Positions 26,747-36,359 are shown, counted from the stretch's first letter. The stretch: DNA of 64,000 nucleotides from Sulfolobus sp. E5-1-F (GCF_009601705.1 NZ_CP045687.1:2144001-2208000), one strand, 5' to 3'. Translations and numbers: made by a program. The notes: a model not told the origin generated them from the letters alone.

Positions 26747-28141
26747 GTGTGCAGTGTATCTGGGGTCCTTATATTAAACCCTAAAAATTTTGAGAAAGTT
26801 GAGCGAAAGCTAGCTACTATTCTCAAAAGGGCAGAGGATAGAGGTAGGGATAGTTTTGGTATTGTTGTAATTCAAAAGGATGGTACAGTAAAAGTAAGAA
26901 AATCTATAGGGAAGCCGTCAGATAAAGAGGAATTATTATATGGTATTCTAGATGAAGATTCTAGAGTAGTAATAGCTAATAATAGAGCAGAGCCTACTAC
27001 TGAATATGTTAGACAAAAAACTGAGGAGGATATTCAACCTTTTATCGGAGATAGATATATTGTAACCCATAATGGAATAATTGCGAATGATTTTGAACTC
27101 GAGAAAAAATACGAACTTAAAAGAAAAACCAAGATCGACAGTGCAATTCTTCCATTACTTTTGGATAAAACATGGGATGGTAATCTTGAAACATTAAAGG
27201 GAACATTAGAACAAATTAAAGGAAGTTTTGCTTTAGTTATAGGGGATAAGAAAAACCCTGATAGGATATTTCTGGCACAGAACTTCAAACCATTATATAT
27301 GGCTTATGACTACTCGTTAGAGTCAATATTCTTTACCTCTCTTGATGACTATTTTGACGTAAAACCATTTGACCCAGTGAATGTAACTAAACTAGAACCT
27401 TATTCTGTAGTAATGGTAACTTCAAATAAGCAAATAACCACGTTAGAGCTCACAGAAAAAAGGAAAAAGCGTAAGATACTTGTTGTTGCAAGTGGCGGGC
27501 TAGATTCTACTGTAGCAGCTACTAAACTTTTAAGGGAAGGCCATGAAGTAACTCTAATACACTTTAATTATCATCATAAAGCTGAGGAAAGGGAAAGAGA
27601 AGCAGTGAGGAAAATTGCTGAGTATTTGCAAGTTCCTCTAATTGAAATAAATACAGATTTATTTAAAATGGTAGGTCATGCTACGTTAATAAAGGGAGGT
27701 GGAGAGATAGTTAAAGATAGGAAAGGAGAAGAAGGAGCAGAGTTTGCACATGAATGGGTTCCTGCAAGAAATCTAATTTTCTTTTCAGTTGCATTGGCAA
27801 TTGCCGAAGCTTATGGATATGACGCAATAGCCTCTGGGATAAATTTAGAGGAAGCTGGAGCTTATCCAGATAACGAGATGGAGTTCATAAGGTTGTTAAA
27901 TAGATTAAGCCCATATGCGACTGGTCCAAATAAGAAAATCGAGGTATTAATGCCAGTTGGCAATTTAGTAAAGCATGAAATAGTAAAGTTGGGATACGAA
28001 ATTGGTGCTCCATTACATTTAACATGGAGCTGTTATGAAGGAGGGCAAAAACATTGTGGAAAATGTGGACCTTGCTATATGAGGAAAATGGCGTTTAAGA
28101 TCAATGGACTTAGAGATCCAGTTGAATATGCCGATGAATGA
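26747..28141 (+). CDS. gat-queC: GAT-QueC: glutamine amidotransferase fused to QueC-like PP-loop domain, archaeosine synthesis
   Basis: A 464-residue fusion. The GTG start at 26747 is decided by chemistry: the next codon is Cys, the N-terminal nucleophile of class II amidotransferases (residues 1-215, with ANNRAEP and [10 protein letters not shown]). Residues about 240-460 are a QueC-like ATP-pyrophosphatase: [10 protein letters not shown], then the zinc site C...CGKCGPC near 440. In Crenarchaeota this fusion is known to convert preQ0 in tRNA into archaeosine instead of ArcS. The glutaminase supplies ammonia. Confidence 0.9.
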   Translation: MCSVSGVLILNPKNFEKVERKLATILKRAEDRGRDSFGIVVIQKDGTVKVRKSIGKPSDKEELLYGILDEDSRVVIANNRAEPTTEYVRQKTEEDIQPFIGDRYIVTHNGIIANDFELEKKYELKRKTKIDSAILPLLLDKTWDGNLETLKGTLEQIKGSFALVIGDKKNPDRIFLAQNFKPLYMAYDYSLESIFFTSLDDYFDVKPFDPVNVTKLEPYSVVMVTSNKQITTLELTEKRKKRKILVVASGGLDSTVAATKLLREGHEVTLIHFNYHHKAEEREREAVRKIAEYLQVPLIEINTDLFKMVGHATLIKGGGEIVKDRKGEEGAEFAHEWVPARNLIFFSVALAIAEAYGYDAIASGINLEEAGAYPDNEMEFIRLLNRLSPYATGPNKKIEVLMPVGNLVKHEIVKLGYEIGAPLHLTWSCYEGGQKHCGKCGPCYMRKMAFKINGLRDPVEYADE

Positions 28142-28180
28142 CAGAATACTTTAATAACCATATGAATAGTAATATATTTT

Positions 28181-29041
28181 ATGCTGTCTCCTATAGAATT
28201 TTTTGTTACAGTTGTGCTAATAAGTGCTCTTTCAGGGATACTAGGTGCTTTAACTGGTCTAGGTGGAGCTACGTTTTTAGTACCAATTTATACACTATAT
28301 CTAAATATACCTATTGCCTATGCCTCTGGAGCTAGTTTAATTTCAACTATAGCAACCTCTAGCGGTGCAGCAAGTGCCTACATTAAGGATAGAATAACCA
28401 ATGTAAAAATAGGGATGGGGCTTGAGATAGCTACAACAACAGGATCTATAGCTGGAGCCTTAACTGTAGCCTACATTTATGCACATCATTTAGAATTTAT
28501 AGTGTACATTGTTTTTGGGATTGTTCTCCTTTCTCAAGTTTATGTGCAACTTACTAAGTCTAAATTTGAGCTTCCTAAACCCATTAAACCAGATTGGACA
28601 ACTAGAGTTTTTGAGCTCTATGGAAAATATTATGATACAGCACTAAAACAAGAGGTCGAATATCATGGTGTGAGGTGGTGGTTAGGCGAAATAATTATGT
28701 TCTTTGCTGGTTTCATTTCAGGCTTATTAGGAATAGGCTCGGGGGCATTGAAAGTTCTAGGAATGGATTGGGCGATGAACCTACCAATGAAAGTTAGTAC
28801 TACTACCAGTAATTTCATGATTGGCGTAACTGCTGCAACTGGAAGTTCAATTTACTGGATATTCGGATATATACAACCATTTTTAGCTGCGGGTACTGCG
28901 TTAGGTGTTCTGATTGGCGCATTTATTGGAATTAAAATCTTAGTGAGAGTTACAAATAAAACTATAAGATACATTTTTACTGCTATTCTCGTCTTTTTGG
29001 GAATTCAAATGATATTAAGGGGGTTAGGTTATGGACTTTAA
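28181..29041 (+). CDS. TauE/SafE-family membrane transporter
   Basis: A 286-residue protein with about eight membrane helices. The paired family repeats are visible: ALSGILGALTGLGGATFLVPIY near residues 15-36 and FAGFISGLLGIGSGALKV near 180-197. The family exports sulfite, sulfoacetate or related anions. A sulfur role would suit a sulfur-oxidising archaeon but is not proven. The stop overlaps the DUF1634 gene by 11 bases, the usual genetic partner. Confidence 0.85.
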   Translation: MLSPIEFFVTVVLISALSGILGALTGLGGATFLVPIYTLYLNIPIAYASGASLISTIATSSGAASAYIKDRITNVKIGMGLEIATTTGSIAGALTVAYIYAHHLEFIVYIVFGIVLLSQVYVQLTKSKFELPKPIKPDWTTRVFELYGKYYDTALKQEVEYHGVRWWLGEIIMFFAGFISGLLGIGSGALKVLGMDWAMNLPMKVSTTTSNFMIGVTAATGSSIYWIFGYIQPFLAAGTALGVLIGAFIGIKILVRVTNKTIRYIFTAILVFLGIQMILRGLGYGL

Positions 29042-29414
29042 TAATATTATAGGTAATGCGTTAAGAGTAGGCGTAATCATTAGTGCAATAATAATAATTT
29101 TTGGAGTCGCACTACTATTCGTGAATAATGGTTCAAATGGGTTTTCCCTCACTCAGATATCAAGTTCAAACTCAATAGTTAATAGTTCAATTTTCAAACC
29201 TTCTGAAATATTTAGTGGATTACCTAGGCTATACGGTTTAGATTACATATACTTAGGACTAATGGTCCTAATAGCTACACCAGTTCTCAGAGTACTAATA
29301 GGAATAGCACAATTCGCTTCTGAGACAAATAAATTATATACAATAATAACTATAATTGTATTTTTCAATCTAATGTTTGCTATATTTATATTACCTATAC
29401 TCGTAAGTAAGTAA
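29031..29414 (+). CDS. DUF1634 membrane protein, partner of TauE
   Basis: A 127-residue protein with three membrane helices: about residues 10-32, 60-80 and 100-124. DUF1634 proteins are repeatedly found beside TauE/SafE transporters, which fits the overlap with the preceding gene. Role unknown, perhaps an accessory subunit. The 3' end overlaps the convergent HipA-like gene by 24 bases. Confidence 0.78.
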   Translation: MDFNNIIGNALRVGVIISAIIIIFGVALLFVNNGSNGFSLTQISSSNSIVNSSIFKPSEIFSGLPRLYGLDYIYLGLMVLIATPVLRVLIGIAQFASETNKLYTIITIIVFFNLMFAIFILPILVSK

Positions 29415-30011
29415 TATTTTACCACTTTTCAAATATTCCAGTCTTTTTTCTAAAATCTTAAGATTTAATTCAATTTGCTCATCTATGATTTGTTTAGTAA
29501 ATAGCTTGCAGAAATTAGTCTCAGCTACTTCAGAGAAGCTTTGTTTTAGAATGCTTGCTATAGTATTATTATCAATCGACGATAGCAATTCTATTCCATC
29601 TTTAAAATCATCCTCAGTAGCCCACAAATTAAACCTACTCACCTTTTTATCGATGATTTGGATTATGTAATATAACGGTTTCCAGGCAGATAACGCGTGT
29701 CCATGATCTATAATAAATCCTTTTCCGTTCTTCGACAGTATATGATCTTCCTTTAAATCTATATTCAAAATCCATTCTTCAAATGCTAAACTTATCTTGA
29801 TTTTATCTAAATTATTTATATTTTCCTTTGAAGCCTTATCAGGTAAATAATCCATTAAAAGTCCTGTTTCTTCTCTATATTTTATTAAGAATACTTCTGG
29901 TATGGGCAAATCTAGTAGTTTACCAACTTTCGAAGCGAATAATTCAGATACGATTTCCAACGCAACGTTTATATCTCTCTCCTTTTTTGTTGGCTTAAAG
30001 TATAATAACAA
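29391..30011 (-). CDS. Small HipA-like/protein-kinase-fold protein
   Basis: A 206-residue protein. LLYFKP near the start could carry the ATP-binding Lys; LDLPIPEVFLIKY and GLLMDYLP follow as in HipA; NIDLKEDHILSKNGKGFIIDHGHALS looks like a catalytic loop plus metal-binding Asp. It lacks the N-terminal HipA domain and no HipB-type HTH gene is adjacent on this strand, though a small wHTH gene is divergent at 30114. TTG start, supported by a TATA-like TTTTATATTC at the right distance. Kinase activity is inferred only. Confidence 0.55.
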   Translation of the reverse strand: MLLYFKPTKKERDINVALEIVSELFASKVGKLLDLPIPEVFLIKYREETGLLMDYLPDKASKENINNLDKIKISLAFEEWILNIDLKEDHILSKNGKGFIIDHGHALSAWKPLYYIIQIIDKKVSRFNLWATEDDFKDGIELLSSIDNNTIASILKQSFSEVAETNFCKLFTKQIIDEQIELNLKILEKRLEYLKSGKILLTYEYR

Positions 30012-30082
30012 TGCAGTGGTAAAAGTTTGGTCATGAATATAAAATTATCTTATAACATACCTACAGACCTTTTTAACACAAA

Positions 30083-30090
30083 TTTATTTT
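30083..30090 (+). promoter_or_regulatory. TATA box of the small wHTH gene
   Basis: TTTATTTT centred about 27 bases before the ATG at 30114, consistent with leaderless transcription. Confidence 0.5.
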
Positions 30091-30113
30091 ACATATAGTT
30101 ATATTATAATATA

Positions 30114-30293
30114 ATGGAAGATGTAAAACACTCAGTAGAAAAAATAATAAAGGATCGGGAGTGGATAACATTCAATGACTTGTTAAAATATGTACCGTAC
30201 CCAGCTCCAGAAGTATATAGTGCATTATCTCAACTTATTAAGGAAAAAAAAGTTGGGAGAAGAGGAAGATATTTCTATTACATAAAAGGATGA
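30114..30293 (+). CDS. Small winged-helix DNA-binding protein, 59 residues
   Basis: The protein reads HSVEKIIKDREWITFNDLLK, then PAPEVYSALSQLIKEKKV, then the wing GRRGRYFYYIKG. This is a compact winged helix typical of crenarchaeal and viral regulators. It is divergent from the HipA-like gene and ends 7 bases before the TRIC stop on the other strand. Targets unknown. Confidence 0.75.
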   Translation: MEDVKHSVEKIIKDREWITFNDLLKYVPYPAPEVYSALSQLIKEKKVGRRGRYFYYIKG

Positions 30294-30299
30294 AAAGGA

Positions 30300-30911
30300 T
30301 TAACTTTTGTTGTCTTCCCTTCTAGGTAAATTAAAATTGTATTTTATTGCAAGTATTCTCAACAAAAATGTACTTAGAAAAGTCACAAATACACTATCAT
30401 GATGTAAATAAGGAGTAATGAAATAGTATATAACTCCACCAAAGAGGGCAGCAGTAGCATATATTTCCTTTGTAAGTATCATAGGTATTTCGTTTATAAG
30501 AATATCTCTTATTACACCTCCCCCAGTGCCAACGATTGTAGCAATTAATCCCACTGATATTGAATTTAAACCATAGGAGTAAGCTAAGGATGCGCCGAAT
30601 GTCGCAAAAGTTGAAAGTCCTAATGCATCACTTATCGCAATTATTGTTCTTATAGGATTAGCCTGTAACCACTTATAGAAGTAAAAGACAAAAATAGAAA
30701 TACCTACACTCAGTAATAGATAATTCCATTCCTTTAGAATCTGCGGTGGATATATTCCCAATAAGATATCGGCAATTATACCTCCAGCATAGCTAGTTAT
30801 TACACCTAAAGTTGCAACACCGAAAATATCTAGGCCTTTACTAGTTCCCTTAAGAGAACCAGAAATCGTAAATGCGATTATACCAATCACGTTAAGCAAT
30901 TCTAGGATCAT
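30300..30911 (-). CDS. TRIC-type cation channel (UPF0126 family)
   Basis: About 203 residues, seven membrane helices in two repeats of three. SDALGLSTFATFGASLA and VGTGGGVIRDILINEIP are the glycine-rich pore helices of the family. Sulfolobus TRIC proteins have solved structures as trimeric monovalent cation channels. A TTG at 30923 would add four residues; I prefer the ATG at 30911. Its physiological job in archaea is unsettled. Confidence 0.88.
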   Translation of the reverse strand: MILELLNVIGIIAFTISGSLKGTSKGLDIFGVATLGVITSYAGGIIADILLGIYPPQILKEWNYLLLSVGISIFVFYFYKWLQANPIRTIIAISDALGLSTFATFGASLAYSYGLNSISVGLIATIVGTGGGVIRDILINEIPMILTKEIYATAALFGGVIYYFITPYLHHDSVFVTFLSTFLLRILAIKYNFNLPRREDNKS

Positions 30912-31117
30912 ATAAATCGTCAAAATTCTTAGTAACCTATAATTTTTTCCTTAAAGCAACTGTAATAATGCACATATATAGATTTATGATAACTTCATGT
31001 TATATTTGTTGTTTTCATATAACTCCTTACTTAAGTATTATTTACGCTAATATATATATATTGAGCTAAATTTAAACAGAAAAATTCACGTTTTTATATA
31101 AGAATGATTATTAAAGG

Positions 31118-31125
31118 TTTTTCTG
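31118..31125. repeat. Left flanking direct repeat of the IS element
   Basis: GTTTTTCT, identical to 31975-31982 directly after the right end. Eight bases is the usual target duplication of IS6 elements, but here 8 further bases separate it from the left inverted repeat. Confidence 0.4.
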
Positions 31126-31133
31126 GTTTTAAT

Positions 31134-31166
31134 GAGTGTGGTCAACAATTTCATGCATTTGAAATA
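31134..31166 (+). repeat. Left terminal inverted repeat
   Basis: Starts TGAGTGTGGTCAACAATTT; pairs with 31942-31974 at 30 of 33 positions, mismatches only at three inner sites. Confidence 0.8.
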
Positions 31167-31522
31167 TTTACATTTATTATCACTCTCCTATCCACTAAAT
31201 ACACTTGAGTATAAAGAATGTTGTAGATTAGGAAGAAGGTAGAGAGCCAACTCGTAATCGTTAACCTATTGGAACTCCAGGGGGAATGGAGGTCCATAGA
31301 GGAGAGCCTATGCTTCAATGTCCTAAACCCTTGCTCAGCGTAATCCCTCCTACCAAACGTAACCCACTTGTGCCCAACATTAAACCAGTCAAATGCATTA
31401 TAAGCTGGTAAACCATCATGCAAGTAAACCACTCGATCAACCTTCTTAAAGTACTCACTCGCGATCTCCTCAATCCCCCTCATGTTAACTAGGACTATTA
31501 ACACGTGAAAACCACTCCTCAA
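31151..31522 (-). pseudogene. IS6-like transposase, C-terminal half
   Basis: A 123-codon frame holding the second Asp (VYLHDGLPAYNAF) and the Glu (YAEQGFRTLKHRLSSMD) of the DDE triad, and then a helical end. It opens with TTG overlapping the stop of the N-terminal half. A shift of one frame joins the two halves; I read this as a broken gene, though programmed frameshifting cannot be excluded. Confidence 0.7.
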
Positions 31523-31881
31523 GCCATGAAGAAAGGAATAGCCTTTGTCACAACATCCCTAACGATCCAAACGTAATAGTAATTACCCCTAACGCAAACA
31601 ACCTTAGTCTCGTCAATAGCGTAAAGACCACTCAAGGACACAACGTACTTAACGCTACCAAGCCTCTTGTAATAGTAAAGCAAAGTGGAGTGTGGTAGCG
31701 TTGTCCTCCAAGAGGATAAGCCAGCTAGATAACTCGCTAAGCCTAACGCGACCTCCTCCCTAACGTGAAATCTTGGCTTAAGATTAATATACTCCATTAG
31801 GATTAAAATAACTTGGGTGAGCACGGGAATATTCCATCTGTTCATCATGTGCTCACCAATAAAAATCCCGTGCTCACCCAA
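31519..31881 (-). pseudogene. IS6-like transposase, N-terminal half
   Basis: A 120-codon frame with an HTH-like part (REEVALGLASYLAGLSSWRTT) and the first catalytic Asp in YAIDETKVVCVRGNYYYVWIV, as in IS6 transposases. It stops at 31519 and the remaining catalytic residues lie in the other frame downstream. Confidence 0.7.
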
Positions 31882-31941
31882 AAAGGTATTACGCTAAATA
31901 AAAACAATTTATTTCTATAATAGAAGCAACTTATACGATTA

Positions 31942-31974
31942 ATTTCAAATTAATTAAATTGTTGACCACACTCA
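31942..31974 (-). repeat. Right terminal inverted repeat
   Basis: Reverse complement begins TGAGTGTGGTCAACAATTT. The direct repeat GTTTTTCT follows immediately at 31975-31982. Confidence 0.8.
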
Positions 31975-32255
31975 GTTTTTCTACCCTAGAGTTTTTAGCT
32001 TAACGATTTTCGACTTACGTGTAATTAACGGTATCGTGAAGTAGAAGATTACTTCCTATAGTAGATTTTCTTTTGGATTTTTTATATAATTTATATTTTT
32101 CACAATTTCAAAATTTTTACTAAAATAGACAAAGACCAGAAAAGAAATATTAAAAGTATGAATAATAAAGAAAAGATTAAGGCTAACTCTGAATAGATTG
32201 GTCTAAAAAACAATGTTAAAAGTAGAAAACTTCTTATCATAAATTTAAAGATGTT

Positions 32256-35165
32256 TCATTTTCTTTTATTTCTTACTCTTAGGAATACCGTGATAATAAC
32301 TATAATTACTATTATTATCACAATAATCGTTATAATTCCGATAGGCGATTTAAAGAACTGCTGATAGAATGGAGGGGATATTGTTACATAGAATGTATCA
32401 GACTGCTCAAATGGGAATAATGCACCAGTTTGATTCCATACTAGGGCTATTGCCAATGGATAAGTTCCGGAAGATGCTCCACTGCTCACATCGACTACAA
32501 AAGTTACATTTATTGCTTGTCCAGGAGCAATATCACCGGCAAAAACCTCAGACGCAGTTAATGCTTGTAATGGGTTTGATGAACTTACATGAGGATATAT
32601 TAGATTAGAAGTTCCTAGCCTAACTATAACGTTCTTGGCTGTCGAATTGCCAGTGTTTTTAAGAGTTATTATGATTGGCACGTTACTATCTCCTGCACTT
32701 AATGAAGGATAAGACACACCTACCACGATTAGATTAGCTTTGGGATATATTTGTAACGGATACTGATAAGTTTCTTTTCCGCCATCATAGGTAATAGTAA
32801 CGTTCACAATATAGGTTTTAGGTATAGTATTGTTTGGAACATTTATAAGGAATGTAGCATTAACCGGAACTCCTATTGGTATTGCTCCTAAATGTAGCGG
32901 ATTAGAAGATATAACTTGGAATGGCGATTGGATACTCACATTAGCGTTTTCAGCTATACCACTTCCAAAGTTTGTTAAAATTACCAATAATCTAACGTCG
33001 TAATAGCTAGGAAATACTTGAGGTGGAATTGTTACCAAATTTACTGAAATATTAGGTGAATAAATTGTTATTGGGATTGTTATTGTGGTCTTGTGATTAA
33101 AGTAATATAGAGTTGCTGGTATGTAGTATACTCCTGGTGTTGCATTCGGAAATACACTTACAGTTACTGTAGCATAATTTTCTTGACCAGCTGGTACAAT
33201 ACCTACTTGTGCACTGGTCTGATGGAAAATTAATGGATACTCTACGTTTTCAAAAACTAGTGTAGCATTAAGAATATTAACGTCACCAGTGTTTTTGAGC
33301 AAAACTGTTAAAGGTACATCGTTCTCACCTGAAGAAACTGTTATTGGAGATGTTACTCCTCCCCACAGACTTTGAGCTTGTATTGTAATATATCCTAAGA
33401 TATCAACAGATATCATTATGTTTTCCTTAAATCCATTATAAGCTACTAAGGTTGCTGGTATGTAGTATACTCCTGGTGTTGCATTCGGAAATATGTTTGC
33501 TGTCACTGTTACGTAATTATAGCTGCCTGCAGGAACGAAACCAACGGAAGCATTTTGCTGGAGGAATTGTATCGGATAATGAGATTGTAATATTAGGCTC
33601 ACATTTGACATTAAGTTTTCTCCAAGGTTCTTTATCACTATCGTTAATGGCACGTTAGTCTCTCCCGGTGCTACTAGTATTGGACTAGATAAAGAACCCC
33701 ATACACCTTCAGCCGAAACTTGATTTAATGACTGGATATATATTGGAACTTTTACATACTGTATCACACCATCGTAGTACATTACTTTTGCGGTTATGTA
33801 ATAAACGCCAGTATTTGTTACATTAGGATAAACATTTGCAAGTACTGTTACTGGTATAGGATAGCCTGCGGGAATGTTTCCTATGGTTATATTGTTCTGT
33901 AGGAACTCTACCGGATATTGTGATTGTAAGAACAAGGTGGCATTCGTTACGGAAGCTATTCCGGTGTTTTGTAGTATTATTGTTAGTGGGATGTTGTTTT
34001 CTCCTGGTCCTACTACCATTGGGTTTGATGTTGTTCCCCATACTGATGATGCTGAGAAATTAACATAGCCTAAAATATAAACTGGCATTTCAAAAGTTTG
34101 CATGAATCCTCCATCATATGCGACTAAAGTTATCGGTACGTAATATACTCCAGGTGTTACGTTCTTATAGACGTTTGCTACTACTGTTACGTAGTTATAA
34201 CCTCCAGCTGGCACAAAACCTATCATTGTATAATTTTGGAGGAATTGTATCGGATAATGTGATTGCAATATTAACATGACATTGGATAATAAGTTTTCGC
34301 CAAGATTCTTTACATAAATGGTAAGGGGAAGTAATGTTTCACCGGGAGCAGCTACTGTTGGATCCGATGGTGTACCCCACGCATCCTCCAATGATACTTG
34401 ATTAGAGGAGCCAATATCAATGGGTACTAATACTGTAGTGGTCGCGTTATGATAGTATATTACATTTAACTTAATATAATATAAACCTTGAGTTGCGTTA
34501 GGATATACAGAAGCCATTACAGTTACTTCTCCATAATACCCTGCTGGTACTGCGGAAATTGTTGCATTGCTTTGTAAGAATTTTACTGGAAATTGGGAGT
34601 TTAGTTCTAACGTTATGTTGGTAACTAATGAATTACCTAAGTTTTGTAGTATTATTGTTAGTGGGATGTTGTTTTCTCCTGGTCCTACTACCATTGGGTT
34701 TGATGTTGTTCCCCATACTGATGATGCTGAGAAATTAACATAGCCAGCTATTACCACCGGGACTAAAACATCATAAGTTACTTGACTACCGGAGGTGGTG
34801 ATGCCTTGTACTATTACAACATCAGTGTACGTACCAGTCTTAGCAGTACTAGCTATATCAAATAGGTAAGTGACATTTACTGTTTGTCCTTGATTCCACA
34901 AGGGAATATGTGTAAGTTGAGTGCCATTATTATAGGGGTAAAGGTAAAACGGATATGTATCTGCAGGAATTATAGTGACATCAGTTAAGGTTTGACCTAA
35001 GTTAGTAAGACGAAACGTTATTGGTACCTCAATTTCTCCGGGTGTTATTAACTCGCTACTTGTTGCGTATCCTTGAATAGGCGTGGATTGTGAGGATATT
35101 GGTAGTGTTAAATATACTAGAGGAGATAATATTATAAAAAGTAATATTATTAAACTCTTTCTCAC
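32256..35165 (-). CDS. Large secreted protein with tandem CARDB/NEW3-like repeats, membrane anchored
   Basis: About 969 residues. An N-terminal signal (KSLIILLFIILSPLVYLTL), some seven beta-rich repeats of about 113 residues (recurrent PGEN..PLTI.LQN.G, PVEFLQ, GYVNFSASSVWG), then a C-terminal helix (IGIITIIVIIIVIIVIITVFL) and a basic tail: a surface protein with its repeats outside. COG1361-like domains of this kind occur in archaeal S-layer and transporter-linked proteins. GGTGATTTCT precedes the GTG at 35165, so I prefer it to the TTG at 35180. Two repeats share a 105-base identical block. Confidence 0.75.
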   Translation of the reverse strand: MRKSLIILLFIILSPLVYLTLPISSQSTPIQGYATSSELITPGEIEVPITFRLTNLGQTLTDVTIIPADTYPFYLYPYNNGTQLTHIPLWNQGQTVNVTYLFDIASTAKTGTYTDVVIVQGITTSGSQVTYDVLVPVVIAGYVNFSASSVWGTTSNPMVVGPGENNIPLTIILQNLGNSLVTNITLELNSQFPVKFLQSNATISAVPAGYYGEVTVMASVYPNATQGLYYIKLNVIYYHNATTTVLVPIDIGSSNQVSLEDAWGTPSDPTVAAPGETLLPLTIYVKNLGENLLSNVMLILQSHYPIQFLQNYTMIGFVPAGGYNYVTVVANVYKNVTPGVYYVPITLVAYDGGFMQTFEMPVYILGYVNFSASSVWGTTSNPMVVGPGENNIPLTIILQNTGIASVTNATLFLQSQYPVEFLQNNITIGNIPAGYPIPVTVLANVYPNVTNTGVYYITAKVMYYDGVIQYVKVPIYIQSLNQVSAEGVWGSLSSPILVAPGETNVPLTIVIKNLGENLMSNVSLILQSHYPIQFLQQNASVGFVPAGSYNYVTVTANIFPNATPGVYYIPATLVAYNGFKENIMISVDILGYITIQAQSLWGGVTSPITVSSGENDVPLTVLLKNTGDVNILNATLVFENVEYPLIFHQTSAQVGIVPAGQENYATVTVSVFPNATPGVYYIPATLYYFNHKTTITIPITIYSPNISVNLVTIPPQVFPSYYDVRLLVILTNFGSGIAENANVSIQSPFQVISSNPLHLGAIPIGVPVNATFLINVPNNTIPKTYIVNVTITYDGGKETYQYPLQIYPKANLIVVGVSYPSLSAGDSNVPIIITLKNTGNSTAKNVIVRLGTSNLIYPHVSSSNPLQALTASEVFAGDIAPGQAINVTFVVDVSSGASSGTYPLAIALVWNQTGALFPFEQSDTFYVTISPPFYQQFFKSPIGIITIIVIIIVIIVIITVFLRVRNKRK
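33966..34070. repeat. 105-base perfect direct repeat, copy 1
   Basis: Identical to 34641-34745, 675 bases apart, which is 225 codons or two repeat units of the surface protein. Identity at every base, including third positions, implies recent duplication or conversion. Confidence 0.85.
34641..34745. repeat. 105-base perfect direct repeat, copy 2
   Basis: Copy of 33966-34070. Flanking bases differ on both sides, so the identity is bounded. A separate 43-base exact repeat joins 33112-33154 and 33451-33493, one unit (339 bases) apart. Confidence 0.85.
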
Positions 35166-35303
35166 AGAAATCACCTTCAAAAAGATATATCTAAATGCTT
35201 TTAAGTGTTTTCCCTCTTTCGTTTTTTATAACACAAAGAATGATTATAGATGCTATATTACCAATTGATGAGAAATTCTGAAATTAAAAAATTATCATTG
35301 AAT

Positions 35304-36359
35304 TTATAGAATGTATAATTCTTTTTGTAACATGTTTAACGTTTTCCCATACACTTTTTTTACTACTATTTCATCTTCTATCCTTATCCCAAATTTTCCC
35401 GGTAGGTAAATCCCAGGTTCTATGGTAAACACCATGTTTTGCTCTATTACATTATCATTATCCGGAGAGATATATGGATCTTCATGAACGTCAATACCTA
35501 TACCGTGTCCAGTTCTATGAATAAAATAGTCCCCATATCCTTTACTAGTTATGACTTTTCTGGCAATATGATCAATCTCCTTAGCTCTCATACCCTCTCT
35601 TACATGTTTTTCGGCTTCTTCATTTGCATTTTTGACAATATCTACAATTTCTAAAACTAAAGTATCGTTAGGTTTACCTAATGAAAATACTCTTGTGGTA
35701 TCAGTTGAGTAGCCCTCGTACTTTATCCCATAATCTATAACTATTACCTCACCTCGTTTTACCTTTTTATCACTACACCTCAAGTGTGGCATCGAAGAAT
35801 TAGGCCCAGAGGTCACTATTGGATCAAATGAGATATTACCAGCATTTTCAATTAAGAAACTCTTTAGTTTTCTCTCTATTTCGCATTCTGTCATATTTTC
35901 CTTAATGGTTGGTACAAATTCTAAAATAAGTTCTTCTGCTTTTTTAACACCTTTCTCCATTTTTTCTATTTCCTCATCATCTTTTACTTGTCTAAGTTTT
36001 CGCAATATGCTAGAAGCTCTACCTATTCTTCTAGGTTTGAATCTATTTAGTATTTCTATAGTAAATAGTGAAAATATTGTATCATCAATTAAAATATTGG
36101 AATTTTCTTTTAAATTTAGTTTGGAATATGGATCCTCTCCATCTCTGTAAACGATAAGTGGAAATTGCTTTAATTGCTCCTCATAGAGTTTTGGTACAAG
36201 TAAGAAGTAATCGTCTTTAGTGACAAAAAGCAAAAGTGGCCTTTCCATCTGTTCCTCCGAAAATCCTATTAAGTAGAACATATTACTAGTAGTTCCAATT
36301 ATCAAATAATCTGCGTCAGTCTTCTCTAATTCTTTTTGTAGTCTCTGTATTCGATCCAT
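35304..36359 (-). CDS. pepQ: M24 family aminopeptidase P / Xaa-Pro dipeptidase
   Basis: A 351-residue two-domain protein: a creatinase-like N-terminal half and a C-terminal pita-bread fold with metal ligands in VIDYGIKYEGYSTDTTR (two Asp), HRTGHGIGIDVHEDP (His), FTIEPGIYLPG (Glu) and GIRIEDEI (Glu). It removes N-terminal residues before proline, or splits Xaa-Pro dipeptides, with Mn or Co. The symbol follows the Xaa-Pro dipeptidase group and is not certain. Divergent from the second deacetylase. Confidence 0.87.
   Translation of the reverse strand: MDRIQRLQKELEKTDADYLIIGTTSNMFYLIGFSEEQMERPLLLFVTKDDYFLLVPKLYEEQLKQFPLIVYRDGEDPYSKLNLKENSNILIDDTIFSLFTIEILNRFKPRRIGRASSILRKLRQVKDDEEIEKMEKGVKKAEELILEFVPTIKENMTECEIERKLKSFLIENAGNISFDPIVTSGPNSSMPHLRCSDKKVKRGEVIVIDYGIKYEGYSTDTTRVFSLGKPNDTLVLEIVDIVKNANEEAEKHVREGMRAKEIDHIARKVITSKGYGDYFIHRTGHGIGIDVHEDPYISPDNDNVIEQNMVFTIEPGIYLPGKFGIRIEDEIVVKKVYGKTLNMLQKELYIL

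Larger units (their letters stand above)
31126..31974 (-). mobile_element. IS6-like insertion sequence
   Basis: About 841-849 bases. Inverted ends at 31134-31166 and 31942-31974 match at 30 of 33 positions and begin TGAGTGTGGTCAACAATTT. Between them is a DDE transposase in two frames with IS6 features. An 8-base direct repeat GTTTTTCT abuts the right end and lies 8 bases outside the left end. The precise left boundary is uncertain. Confidence 0.8.

Noticed and set aside
28138-28335. 65-codon + frame overlapping the start of the TauE gene
   Set aside because: It reads the same DNA in another frame, has no family features, and the TauE frame is clearly the real one.
31975-32255. Gap after the IS element examined for tRNA or a gene remnant
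   Set aside because: AT-rich with no cloverleaf, no frame and no repeat beyond the 8-base flank.
33112-34745. Regularly spaced repeats considered as a CRISPR array
   Set aside because: Spacing is 339 or 675 bases and all copies lie in frame within one protein gene.
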